Shown: one piece after another, positions 33,410 through 45,849 of the stretch | Layout of the letters: every line of letters starts with the position of its first letter | How positions within the stretch are numbered: position 1 is the stretch's first letter | From: Nemopilema nomurai | Lineage: Eukaryota > Cnidaria > Scyphozoa > Rhizostomeae > Rhizostomatidae | DNA length: 64,000 nt | Direction of reading: 5' to 3' | Assembly: GCA_003864495.1 (NCBI GenBank) | Contig: ML133421.1 | Span: forward strand, 2,294,001 to 2,358,000 | Translations under genes and position numbers: made by a program | The notes under the pieces: model-generated | Seen by the model: only the letters and a program-made list of their open reading frames with translations | Told to the model about the DNA's origin: nothing | Database searches by the model: none

Positions 33410-34082
33410 TTGTCAAAGAGGAGGGAAGAAAAACACACAGAATTGAAAAGCAAGGCAAAAAATCCGACCTACAAAACGTACAAAGATGCTTTAGAGGATA
33501 GCAGTGGTGGTGACGCCGACTCGGATTCAGAACTCGTTCAGTCCCATAAAAAGGAAGCGTTCGTGGCATCATCTGCTTTTGCAGATGAATTCATTGAATA
33601 TACGAAAAAGGAACTAGCAGCATATCTAGAGTACTATTCCAATGCTCGTGATAATGCAGTTGCTTTGACAAACGACGAATTGTCTGAACGATTTTCGGCT
33701 TTGATGATTCTGAGTAGGAGAGTGTACCATGGCTTGGCTAATGGCGAATCATTTATAAATCACACAAAACGCTTGGACAGTCAACATTTATCGCTATTAA
33801 GAAGAGGATTCATGAAAGTCTAATCAAAAGAAAATGGGCATCAGATGATCTTGCAAAAACTGGCCTGTACACTGAATACGTGCACCAAATAAACAGACTA
33901 TTTGGGGCACAATAGAGCGGATTTTATTGACAATTTCCTTATTCCAGAAAAACTGACCAACTTTTTGATGAAAAAATATAACATAGTCTATAGAGATGCG
34001 ACAGGAAAACTGTATTCTTCTAACGGACCAACAAACACTGTCTACTATGAAGCACTCAAACGCGTAGAATGTCAGTGCTAAA
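33410..34082 (+). pseudogene. Frameshifted gene of unknown family
   Basis: Coding-like sequence in three consecutive frames. 33418-33776 encodes a Lys/Glu-rich, then acidic Ser/Asp segment ('SSGGDADSDSEL') and a helical domain up to 'NHTKR'. From there the sense sequence moves to another frame (from 'STFIAIKKRIHESL' to 'INRLFGAQ', stop near 33915), then to a third frame (from 'DFIDNFLIPEKL' to a Cys-ending terminus, stop at about 34080). Each shift needs one or two bases. The original protein would be about 220 residues or longer. The first codons lack an ATG, so an upstream exon is likely. Family not recognised. Confidence 0.5.
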
Positions 34083-34089
34083 GTAGGAT

Positions 34090-35440
34090 TTGAAGACTGA
34101 TACCTAGCTTCGTAGCAGCTATTCTCCATAATAGCATCTCTATTTAGCTTTCCGCGCAATCATTTAAATTATAGGAAAGATCTGTAAATGTCAAAAACAT
34201 ATGATTATTATCATGATGACTCATGTTATATTAAGTGATTGACATTTCGAACCGCTGTTGCTTTTACTTCCGGACGCTTCACGCTGAGAACACGTTTTGT
34301 TGAACTCTAGATTTCGATTACTTGTAATTCGGTTTTAACCTGTTGTTATCGAAAGACATGAAAGTTCTGTTCGGTTTATAGTATGATAGTTTATAATATT
34401 TTAACAGTAAATAAATTGTAAGAAGATTTCGTACTTGTTAGTATCAAATGAAAGAAATTCGATGAAAAAAATTGTCAAGTAGTATCATGTATTGAAAAAC
34501 CCAATTGTAAGCTGACTGAGCAGTATATCAGTCCCAAACGTTGCTAAAAAGTAACTACGAATGAAATCGATTTGTTTATACTCGCTTATTAGGGAATATA
34601 GAGAGGGGTTGGTAGCCATTATAAAAGTGTGTTTGTTGTTTCGTGAATAATAGCGTTGAAGATTATCGTGTAAATATAATTAAAGTAGGAACTTGTATTG
34701 CATAGCTGAAAAACTAGACAAGAGTATAATATTAAATTGTTCTATTGTACAAAAATATTTTCATTGATTCTAAAATACTCTTCCTCAACGACACATTTTT
34801 GCCTTTTAATAAGACTTCAGTATGGGGGTCAAATTCTCAACTTTACCCCCAGAATGTCAGAGGTACAAATAACCTCGAGAAACATGTAGTAGGTTATTGC
34901 AAGGTGTTTTGAGAAGTTTCAGCCAATTCCGCTCACAATTGCAAAACTTATTCGAGCACAACGACGAATTTTGGACTCAATAATATATCGATATGTTTTC
35001 TTTTAAGGTTTTACTGATATTGAGTTGTTTCTCGGGAAACAACTTATTGGTTCGAATGTGCGTCAAGTTTTGCGGATGTCTATTGTTGGGCCTAAGTGAT
35101 TGTCACATTCGAGATGTGTTCTGAAAACCGAGCGATTTCTCTCAGATTTCATAGCAACTCAATCAAGGCTCGATAGTGTGGCTTTACTTTTCTTTAACTG
35201 GTTATTCTATTTCAAGACTAGTTTTGCTACACCGGGCCTTTTCCGAATGCGTAGACGAGAACGCGAATGTCTACTCGAATGGGTAGACGAACATCGCATC
35301 ACGGACCACGCTTTCCTTAGGTTTGCGGGGTTTCCACGGGGGTTGAACTCATTTTGAGGACAAACGGTCCACGGGTAGGTCATATGTCAGGTTTTTGGTA
35401 ATTTCGAGTCCTGCCTTTAATGATCATTTTGTTCTTAAAT
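34090..35440. other. Non-coding stretch
   Basis: AT-rich. A short plus-strand frame (35100-35357) encodes an Arg-rich segment ('MRRRERECLLEWVDEH') without a known domain. I see no other signal. Confidence 0.45.
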
Positions 35441-37340
35441 AAATTTTTGAATTTCCGTGGCAAGGTTTTTCTCACACAAGTCGTTAGGCCGTGCACCAAT
35501 TCTTCGACATTTTCGTTAATCGTTGCTAGTTGAGCTTGTCTGGTAAAGATTGAACCTTGATTGGTTCAACAGGGAGGCAATCAAACTTTCTCAATAGAGT
35601 TAACCAGCGCCCAAATATCTACCGCAAACATCTGAATGTCTAATATGAATGTCATTCGCCAAAAAGCTGCACAAAACAAGTTGGCCTAGCAATCTTTGCG
35701 GATTTAGTAAATATCGTCAGAAATCTTTGCGAGAAAAAGAAGAATAGCAAGTATACAAATTGGCGGGTAACGCAGACAATTTTCACTATTGTGAAAGGAT
35801 TAATAAAGATTTTCAAGGATTAATCAAGATCCTCAATGGTTGATCAAAACTTTAAGGCACTTGATGGGCCACGTGCTTCGTCATGCACATCTGGATTGTA
35901 GATGGCCGCTTCTCGCTCAGACATCATATCGTTCAGAACGATTGCAAATCAATAAATGCACTCAAAACATAAAACCAAGTAACTCACAGACTTCACTGGG
36001 TCGTTCCATCCTGCCCTCGTGTGGCTCTGTGAGTTGGGTCGACTCGGCAGGCCCACCTTGGCGTGCAGTGCTTCGACCATCGATGCCTTGCCTTGAATGA
36101 CGCGCCTCTTCAACCACCAGCTTATTTGCACTGGAGTTTGGCGTTCTCTTGATATATCACCGTTACATCATTCAATTTCAATTAGTTTCACCCAATGAGG
36201 TGCCCTAGAGACCCTCGAAGGAAATCCGGTCCAACTGGGTAACGACTTCCTTGCAAAAAGCAATTACAACGTGCACCATTGTGACTTTATTCACGTGACA
36301 TGACAGGTTCCGCCAATAGCTCAAGAGAATTTCAAATGTCACACAAATCAGTTTGAAATGTCACACGAATCGTAAACAAGAATGCAAATGAGAGAAGTGT
36401 CACACGAATCGTAAACATTTGGTTCGATTTTCAGGCAAACCAACAGACCAGTAAATAAAAAACAGAATTGTAGTAAATGCAACTAAAAGAACATAGTTTT
36501 TGGGTGGGCCTGTCAGCGTTGGAAACTATCGTGAATCAGTGTCCCTTGCAGATAATTTTTATAAATCATTTGTGAGTAATTCCAAACATTTTAACATTGC
36601 TTGAAAAAGTTCTTAGAACCTAGCAGCATCTTCTACAGGGGCTGATCCAGCGAAGTTACTGCGAGACGAGACGAGGTTAGGGTATGATGTGGTCACCATT
36701 ACTGCCCAAATTTCAGTGAGTCCAAAATAGTGAGTGGATTTCAACTAAAGCGATGCAAAACCTAAGTCAGTTATTTGGGCGCCCCGCACGAAATTTTTGA
36801 ACAGTTGTAGCAATATAGTCTGATCGTTGCGAGAGTGAAGATCCGAAGTTTGAGCCAAAGTGCTGGGCCAGTGGGCCTAAGTCTCGAACTTGTTGCGACA
36901 GCAGACAAAGGATCGCTGGAGTGCGACAAATTGTGCCTTCTCTTGACTGGGTTGCCGTGCAGTAGTAGTCGATATCATCGAATGACCGCTCTGAGAATAC
37001 ACGCGCTTTTATTCCAGTCAAAAGATCCAAGCTACTGAGAAGAGCAGCCCTTATTCGACAAATGGCCACGGGGAGCCATTGCTCGGGCAGTACTAGAATC
37101 GAATTTACAGGGTTCTCATTTGACAGTTCTGGATTCTCATAATTGGTCCCCCCCCCCCCCCCATGTGTCAGTTTTCAAAAAGACAAACAACAAGATTCAC
37201 TTAAACCACTTTGATTCAAACGGAATCAACATAACCATATTACAAAACAACAATAAACTAATTAATTTCATATATCAAGTTTAAAAAAAATGATCCTAAG
37301 AAACTGTAAATTGTCCCAGTTAGCATTGCTAAACGCAAGA

Positions 37341-39060
37341 TCAATGCTTGCGTTTGAAAAATCTCAGAATTTTCTGCTTCCAGTTGCTCTTCTTCTTCTC
37401 TGGTCTATTCAATTCTTCATACATCAATGAATTCTTCTTCCTAAGATCGTTAATGATTCTTTGCTTTTCAGCAAGTTGCTTCTTCATGTCTTCATTTTGC
37501 GAATCGAGTTTCTCCTTCGCATTGTCCAGAAACGCTCCTGTGCAGCTGTTCACAACTTCGATTCTCTCTTCCATCAGTTCTATGGCTCCATCGATGTCTT
37601 TCATTTGCTCGTCGTGAATTTCTTTTTCGTCAGCAATCTTTGCTTCCAACTCGTAAACATTTGCAAGGACTTCATTTCCATCCTTTCCATAAATCTTAGC
37701 CTGGTCTTTCAATTTATCCCTTTGCGCTTCAATGGCAGATTCGTACTCTTCCGTTTCTTGTGCAATACTCTTTACTTGAGCCAAAATCTGACTTGTTTGC
37801 TCTTTCATAGCAGCCGTTGCATGCATTGCATTTGAGAGAGTGGACTCGTTGCACGCAAGACTGTTTTCCATTGCTTCGACTTGACTCTCGTAGAGCGACT
37901 GAAAAATACATTGAACCAAAAATAGAAAGTCGTTCGAGGATGTTGTAATTCTTATGGCGATGTTCGTTACTTCATTGTCACTGAGAACAGCTGATGACTG
38001 CTGACATTCATATTTTGATCAACGAAAGTCTTACAGAAAACCAGAAAGCAGATACTATTTGTGCAACAATACCAGTCAATATCCTTTTTTCATTTTAGTA
38101 AGGCAAATTGCCTTTCACATTTAAACAAACCATTTTAGTCGGTTAAACACTCCATGTTCCGTTTAGCACTCCATGTTCCGCACTCCATTTTAAAAACAAT
38201 CACATTGACACCTTTTATAATACAAATGGTTAATGAAAGAAAACTTCTTGACTCACATCGATTTTTCTGTATTCTTGCTGTAATCCAATTTCACCATTTT
38301 CTACTTCCCAGTGAATCCTTCCTTCTAGATACTTCAGCTCACTGGAAAACAAATGATAAGATAAGCAACGACAAAACAATCAAAAAAATCAAAAAAAATA
38401 TGCATTTAACGCTGATAATAATTTAGCTCTAGGTTGAATCAGAATGGAAATAACTTTTATCTCACTTTCTGGTGGTGACATTACTTCAACTTCAAAAAAA
38501 GGTTTCTCTCCAGTCCTTGAAAAGCATGATTCGTTATACCGAAAAGAAGAGCAAAGCCAAAAAACATACCACGCTACCGCTTTGAGCAATGCTTGCAGCT
38601 TGACAATGTCATCACAGTGTCCAAAATCGAACAGCGTCACTGGCCTTTCTTCCGTCGGTTGCTGATCTTCTTGAGACACGTCAGGGGGGCCATTACCCTT
38701 GATGTGGGCCTCCCTATTCTCTTTTGCTTCTGGGTGTTCCTTCCACCCCTCCTCTCCCCCGTTTCCATTATCCCCCACTGGCCAACAGGATTCCTGGTTT
38801 TGTTCTGAACATGCTGCCCAGATGCCCGCGTGGTTCCAGGTGCTTTTGGCGTTGCTGTTGTTACCCCACTGTCCAAAGTCTTGGTTTACAGAGCCAGTAA
38901 ACTCGTACGGGTAGTCTTCAGAAGAAGACTGTTGCCAATTGTTGCAACTGGACTTGCATTCAGAAACATCTTCCGATAGATGCTCTTCTGGGGCAGTCTC
39001 CTGCACTTGGGATTCACTCTCGAATGCTGTGTAACTGTCACTTTCCGTATTAGACCACAT
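37341..39060 (-). CDS. Coiled-coil protein of unknown family, copy 2 (three exons)
   Basis: Exons are 38570-39060, 38257-38341 and 37341-37898, with the same splice phases as copy 1. They total 1,134 bases, or 377 residues, one more than copy 1 because of a codon-length change in the acidic N-terminal region. Exon 2 is 85 bases and exon 3 is 558 bases in both copies. Coding changes in exon 3 are few (for example Ser/Ala, Lys/Gln and Tyr/Leu), whereas most of intron 2 no longer aligns. All frames are open, so both copies could be expressed. The basic tail and the coiled coil are unchanged. Confidence 0.8.
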
Positions 39061-39192
39061 ATCGACTTGTTCGGTAAGGAAATTCTTGATATCTTGACGA
39101 TATGACGTATAAAAATTTTGTTCAGGTTTTAAATCACGATAAATGTGTTGCGAATGCTCGAAAATTTATCATCTGATTCACTTTAACTGCTG

Positions 39193-39248
39193 TGGTCTAT
39201 TTAAGCGAAGTTGACGATTGATTACGTCAGCTGATTGGGCGGTGACGT
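39193..39248 (-). promoter_or_regulatory. Promoter of coiled-coil gene copy 2
   Basis: Same arrangement as at 20008-20061: CRE palindrome TGACGTCA, CCAAT box, TGACGTAA, then a TATA-like TTAAATAG. Spacing is conserved. Confidence 0.6.
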
Positions 39249-39329
39249 CAGATTGATGCAACCAGAGCAGCCATTTTGGAAGGATAAACACCAATTATAT
39301 CTTCCCTGCTATATATTCCGTGTTTATTC

Positions 39330-39790
39330 TTAAGCCTGAAATACACGATCAGTTTTTAACTGACAGTTTTCAGTCTTCAGTCAAAAACTGATCGTGTATT
39401 TAGCAAAAACTGATAAAAACTGATGCTTTAATGACCTTCAGTTTTTGACTGAAGAAGTTGAACACGTCCAACTTCGTCAGTTTTTGACTGATGGAATTTC
39501 TATTCGTTGATGTAGACTCCATTGTTTAAAGCTGGCGCCCCTATAATCCCCTTGCGCAAGATGCCAACTTTTTAGAGCAGCGTGGATAAATGCGATTTAA
39601 AGATGGCGAAGAGGGTTGCCAATACAGATGAATTCATGGAAGCGTGGAAGGAAGAAAAGTCATTCATCTAATCAAAACGTGATTGAAAAGTCATCTAACC
39701 AAAACGTGAACTCATTCCAATCGATTTTTGTGAAACTGAAGACAGTCAGTCAAAAAACTGATAAAAACTGATCGTGTATTTCAGGCTTAA
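39330..39790. mobile_element. TTAA-flanked MITE, 461 bp
   Basis: Both ends begin TTAAGCCTGAAATACACGAT, and the perfect inverted repeat extends to about 29 bases. The interior contains many copies of CAGTTTTTGACTGA-type sequence and a further inner copy of the AACTGATCGTGTATTT motif. There is no ORF. The TTAA ends fit piggyBac- or Kolobok-type movement; a three-base TTA/TAA duplication (Harbinger) is less likely because the ends would then be unequal. It sits about 80 bases beyond the CRE of gene copy 2. Confidence 0.85.
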
Positions 39791-40775
39791 TGCTGATAAT
39801 CATTATAAACCATGTTTTGATTGGAAATCATTCGTTTAATCACGTTAATTAACAGATTTACACATGTCCATTCATATATTCGATCACTTGGAAATATTAT
39901 TCTTCATTAAGTTTGAAATCTAATTTTACAGTAGCTTGGAGTGATTAGGAGGTTACTCGCACGCATCAAGGCCGAAGGAAATCGACAAAAATATTTACGG
40001 TGGGATGGAATAGACTCTGCTTGCACTCTTTTACTGCAGACCTTGTCCGACACCCTAGGCTTCTAGTGACACTCTTGCTGTAACTTATACCATAAAACAC
40101 GAAATACATTTCTAAATTGGTACAGGTCATAGTTCATCAACAAAGGCACTGATTAAGATGCGCCAATATATATCTCAACCCCCCCCCTCTCACTTAAAGC
40201 TATTATGAAAAGATGTGTTCCAATCTTTACTGATAGATAGATAAGGTTTATTTACAAATCGGTATCACTGGACCCACGAGACCCATGACACCTTTAAGAT
40301 ACGGGAATCATGTTTCAGCATTAGCGTCATATCATGACAAAAACCAATGTAAATAGCTAGAATAAAAAAGAAGCACCTACTTACTTTCACAACTGAACTA
40401 AAAATAGTTTCTGCAGGAAAGATATGTTCACCAAATACAGATTTTACTAAAAATTATTACCAATGGTCCTATTCACTACTTAATCATATAGGTAACCGCG
40501 TCTCTTTAACGCCAATTCACACTAAATATTGTTGCTTTCATCTTGCGCGATTGCTTGTTCTTCCGGTAAGGATACTATGATCTAAAGAGTTGAAGAAAAA
40601 TTACAATAATGTTTGATAATAGCGTGATTGAGACGTATCTTTGTAAAGAGAATGAAATGGCAAGCAAGAAAGCAAGAAATTATCCATCAGAACGACAAGC
40701 TGAAGACATAAAGGTTTCTTTACAAGGTTTGTTAATGACAATATAACCCCATTTTACAGTTCCTAAACAGTGTTG
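39791..40775. other. Intergenic, no gene recognised
   Basis: Lies between the MITE and the last exon of the zinc transporter. It has a C-run at about 40181. No coding signal. Confidence 0.5.
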
Positions 40776-40780
40776 TATAT

Positions 40781-43700
40781 TTAGAGTTGGGAGTGTTGGG
40801 AGAGTGACCAGCAGGTAGCAGCATTGGAAATTTCAAGGGAATGAGTTATAGAAGTTCTCAAACCAGGCTGGCTTATGGATGACTTTAGATGTATTGAAAC
40901 ACACACATTTGGCATAGGTATCTCGGTTTTGGGTGCGCTTTCCTGTGACTTGCAGCAAACACTGTCCTTGCATTGCAAACTTTCGCATTTCAGCAAGCAA
41001 AGTCTTTCCCTTGCAGAAGATTGCCTTTCCTAACAAAGAAGAACCATGAAATCAAACTATGAAGAGACATCTCAGTCAATGAAGCAATGATTTTGAACAG
41101 ATGATGCTACGATTATCTGAAAAGAGCAGAGTACCCTTTATTCAGATCATGCAATAAACTACTGAAAAAACTTTGAAATCCGTAGAATGAACTCAGAGAA
41201 TGGAACCGAGGTTGTGGCTAATCTACCAATTTCGATTTCGATTTGACAGTCAGAATGAGGTTTTTTTTAAAAAAGAGGCCTTGACCTGGTTTTTCTTCAC
41301 GAAAACACGAAAAATTTGAAACACCATAAAACGTGCGTGATCAAGCCTCGATGTTGGCTCGTAGTGGAATATGTGATGGCAATTTCCTCGGTCTATCTTA
41401 CGGGAAAATGTCAAACATTGAAACGTGACAAACAAGAAAGAAATGCAATGACTTTAAAATCTCCCTGAAAAATGTCTCAAAAGTTTAGCAGTTATGATCA
41501 GGACTGTGATGATGATAAAATTGCAGATTATAAGATTGCAAAAAACAACAAAATTCAAACCCTCTAAGGCTGCAAATATGTTGGTTTTGATAAAATAAAT
41601 GTTTCTTGTGGCGTCCACAAAGCAAATTCTTCTAGACCTCTAGACTCGAAAGCTGAGAGCATCACGAAAATATTCAGCATGACATCACCATAGATCTAAA
41701 ATTCCGACGGGTATTTGGCACGGACGAAAGAGAAGTAATGACGTGGGCAATGCCATGGTGAAAATAGGGCTATTATTGTGCACCTCGATAAACTCTGGTT
41801 GGATGGTGGTAGAGTGGATTCCTTCGTCATGGAAAAAGGATTTCAATGATTCACAGATCTGCATGTAGTCGCCACGAGATGGGAGCTTGAGGTGCAAGGA
41901 AGCAACGATTTTGCTTCCAGCTAATTGCCAAATGTGAAATTCATGCACTTCCACGATCGCTGGGAACTGGAATAAAAATAGCGATATACTACAAATAGCG
42001 ACAGTATTAACAGCGATGCAATTCACATTATTTATAGCTAAGCTGCATGGATTTCTGTTTCATTCTATGTTGTAGAATATTAAAGAACAGGGATATTTTT
42101 AAGACTTATTCTCAACATGTCAACATATGCAAATCAAAGATTATGGATTTAGTGAATGAAAAGTGACTTCATAACTAGATTCGATAACCGGTTTTATAAC
42201 TAGATTTAATAACCTGTTTCATAATTAGATTTGATAACCGGTTTTGAGGAGAACTGGTCAGTCAAGAAAGAGTCGAGTGCACACTACGTACATACTTCAT
42301 ACCCGAAACATTTGTATACATGATACGATGAATCGGTGATGAAAGAGGTGTCGGTGGCATGAATCGAGATGTCTGTGGAAACTTCTCTAAGTAACTGGAT
42401 AATTATCTTTAAGAAAGCGGCACAGTATGAGAAGATTGGCCCGTTGATTTCAATCAGGGCTTCATCTTTATCTCATTCAAACTTGAGGTAAACACTTCAA
42501 ATACCTTTCCAAGAAGTCTTTCTTCAAGTTCGTTTATCTGTATGTGGGTTGGAACTGTTTGCAGAAGTATCATGCTGGACTCTTTCACTTAAAACATCAA
42601 GAATTAATATAAACAGTGGTGACAAAGCAGTCAATATGTGTTGCAATACAAAGTCCTTGACTATAATGTGTACTAGAAATTATCTAGTCCATGTAGCTGC
42701 GTTCTATTTTAAATAGAGCTATCTATTGTAAACTCTTCAATTAATCAAGCATTTCTAATTCTTTTAGCCAGTTATTACAAATTTGATGAATATCTATGGA
42801 GAAATATCGATATGAAGATGGTTTCAACTTACACAGAGGTAACGAAGACTTGAGAATGATGGCAACCATTATGATGCTAAGACGAAAAATTGAGAATCGT
42901 TGACATAATTTAAACAACTAAATCGACAGCTTGTCAGCAAGATAAGTACAAGGTTTGAAGGCTTGCGGGTGGTAATTTATTTTCTGAAGAGACAGAAAGT
43001 ATTGCGGGTGGTAATTTCACAGCCTAATATCTCTCGAGTGTTGCTGGAAAACTTTTGGCATGGATAAACATACGCCTTGATTGAAACTGAACAAAAAGGG
43101 CAGTTTTCCTCTTTGCATTGAAATTGGGAAGCACAAGTACAACAGGTCGCCAGGTAGTAAGACAGAAGTACCTCATGCCAGGGTCGATGTAAAGTGTCCA
43201 TTTTCCTTTGCCGTAGTATATGGCTAAGGCACTACAGACCACTATCACTGACCCAAGGGCGTCACCAAGCACGTGCAAATAGACTCCCTTGATGTTCATT
43301 TGATCGCTGGACTCTACCCTCTTCGGCTTCGATTCATCTCCAGTCTTTGTAGCATCTAGGAAAAACGTTCGTGGTGTATATACATATGTATATTTGAATG
43401 TGAAAAATGCACCTCGTGATTTCCTTCAAACAGCCAAATCCCTTAAAATAAATCAATAAGACGTAATTGATATATATATATAACCTTTGCCAAATCTACA
43501 TTAAGGTCGCAAAATGAGGTCCTCATTAAGCACGTTTGGTGAAATCAGCTTTCTTACCTTTGCCAGCAGTGGCGTAAGCTGCATCTTCATCCTCTGATGC
43601 CTGCAAGGCAGCGAGCATCATCCCCATCTTGTACCTGGACGGGGTGGTATGAACTCTATTGTTTGCCAGGTCGCCAATTTCAGAGTCGAAGTCCTCTTCT

Positions 43701-45643
43701 AGAGCATTATCATTCGTTTTATCGACTTGCAATGAATCCTGGTCAGCAATCTTATTCAGAATAACTACGGTTCTCATTTCCTCACTTCTGGTAGCATGGA
43801 CACCTTCAGTTTCATGACACATATCAGCTTTTGGGTTGCCATGGCTATGACCGTGGCCTCCATGACTATGACCATGGCCCATGTGACCTGGACAAATATG
43901 ACATAATACACGTACTCAAACTTTCCTAGTAACCTGGCAATTCCAGTACTCAAACTTTCTCAGGGCTAAAACTGAATTTTTATCTTAATACAACTCAACA
44001 AAATACATAACACGTGTTTCTAATCTGAAGATTTGGGAGAAGTTGAAATGCTACTTCTGAATTGGTCACAGGATGAAATTTATTCATTGTTTTGCTTGTT
44101 TATCTTTACTGGGTAAAAACAAATTTTTATACTTTTTAAGGTTTGCAAAAGTTAGTTTTGAACTTCCTTAACCTTCTGACGAAACGAGTACTACTTTCTT
44201 CAATAGAAAGTATCAACTTCGCTGGAACATGCTCAAAACTCCATTGTACACACATGGCAACTATCCTATTGAACTTTTGTATGAATTACATTACTAGTTG
44301 TAGAAATAAAAGTGATGACCTTGAAATATGAAGATTCCGAGAACATTGACAAGTAGGCCAGCTGCGCCGATTGCCAACACAAGCAGCGGTTGCTCAATTC
44401 CCTCTGGAGTTACAATTCTCTTCAGAGATTCGACCAAGATCGAGAAACACAGGGCAACAAGGAAGACTGAGTTCACCAGGGCACCTAGTACCTCGGCTCG
44501 GACCCATCCGAAAGTGTTCTTCCCGGCTTTTTGTCGGTGATCTTGTTGAGAAATCTAAACAGATAAGGCCTCACTTCAACACAGGCACAAAAGCTTTAGA
44601 ACTCATGATCAGGGAGCTATCGATCAGGGAAGCCCCACGTACAATGACGTAGAAAAAATCTGGGGGAGTCCACATGTAAGAGGAAAAAGGATAGTTCGCA
44701 AGCTGCAAAGGGGTGTTTCATCTGAAATAACTAGGAAGATGTACATGCCCCTGTCCTAAGCAATGCGGGAAACATAAATCAGTAACCAGAAAGAGCAAAG
44801 AAAGTTTCCGATGGACACAAAGGGTCTGTTTACACTTGATACGAACAAATGGAGCTCTGTTTACAACGGACGCCATAGCTCTCCTTCCCCTCCAGTCGTA
44901 GCGAACGCTTCTCATTGGTAACCAGATAGCCTCTTTCTAGTCTATGTCTTAACTGTTTGCACAGGAGAAAACCACTGGGATTTGGGAGCGGAACCAAATC
45001 GTAACAGTTCTCGCGACTTTGAGGATTTCTCCTTTTCCTAACTAGCAAAACAAGGATGTCATATGCATCTCAACTGTTTTATCAGGCGGATTGTCATTTT
45101 GCATTATGTTCCTTCCGCCTAGTTTTAATTTCGGAGAGAAAATCTGCACTGAACCGACTTGATTTGGGAGTATAAATGGTGTGTTTGACCAGGTAAAAAG
45201 ACAAGACTGGCTGCTGGCTTTGAGCGGGCGCTAAATAATCCAAAACGTAGCTGTTTACCCTACATTTTAACGTCTTTTTAGAAGAATTACCAAAGCAGTA
45301 CCAGTGAAGACTTGTTGATGATTGCAATTTTTTCTTAATATCCAATGCTAGACTTCACTATCCATGTAAACATAGCCTTACATGTGCGCATTCCGCATTG
45401 TTGGCTGAACGAGAACACTTTGTCCGCCTCTCCCCCTTCCCTGCGAAATGGCACGACACCTACCTTCAAAGCAAAGAATCCCACAAAAAGTGACACGACA
45501 TCCGACAACATATGGAAGGAATCTGCAACAAGCGCCATCGAATTCGTTGCGTAGCCAACTGCAATCTCAGCAAAAAAGAACGAAGTTGTGAGTCCGATCA
45601 TGATAATCAGGCTCACTTTTTGACTGCAACAGGCTCTTGCCAT
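40781..45643 (-). CDS. SLC30A1: Zinc transporter, cation diffusion facilitator family (ZnT1-like), eight exons
   Basis: Exons: 45464-45643, 44320-44554, 43558-43887, 43172-43355, 42833-42876, 42505-42587, 41784-41966, 40781-41029. All join in phase to 1,488 bases, or 495 residues; human ZnT1 has about 507. Residues 11-60 span the first two helices with H44-x-x-x-D48, and H276-x-x-x-D280 lies in the fifth helix: the four residues of the zinc site. His rather than Asn at 44 favours zinc over the manganese-type SLC30A10. A His-rich loop ('GHGHSHGGHGHSHG') lies near 140-155. The C-terminal cytosolic domain ('HEFHIWQLAG', 'TTIQPEF') and a Cys-rich tail ('CLLKCESLQCKDSVCC') match ZnT1. Known role: proton-coupled zinc export, mainly at the plasma membrane. 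Donors of exons 2 (GTCATC) and 7 (GTGCAC) are weak but phase-consistent. Confidence 0.93.
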
Positions 45644-45699
45644 TTTGCTGTTTTCAATTGATTGTTTTCCTGTGATTGATGATGTTGATAATTATGTTG

Positions 45700-45780
45700 T
45701 AGATGTTGTAGATGTTCTTGTTGCTGTTGTTGCTGTTGTTGTTGATGTTGTAGATGCTGTTGTTGTTGTTGTTGTTGTCT
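45700..45780 (-). repeat. CAA/CAG-rich tract upstream of the zinc transporter
   Basis: On the coding strand it reads (CAA)n with CAG and CATCTACAACAT interruptions, about 60-140 bases before the start codon, so it probably lies in the 5' untranslated region or proximal promoter. Triplet arrays of this kind vary in length. Confidence 0.8.
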
Positions 45781-45849
45781 CTTTCCCAGGCACCGACGTG
45801 AATGATACTCAAAATTAAGTTTCGGGTTCAGCAGATAACGGAATCCTGA

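Larger units (their letters stand above)
35445..39290. repeat. Segmental duplication, copy 2 (paired with 16310-20100)
   Basis: Same order and orientation as copy 1. Differences: fewer minisatellite units at 35800, local repeats of GTCACACGAATCGTAAACA near 36340-36420, a C-run at about 37148-37162, a replaced second intron, and a short direct repeat of TAGCACTCCATGTTCCG near 38143-38180. The match ends near 39283, about 45 bases before a TTAA MITE. Confidence 0.85.

Noticed and set aside
43526..43882. His-rich ORF as a separate small metal-binding protein
   Set aside because: It is exon 3 of the zinc transporter, with matching phases on both sides.
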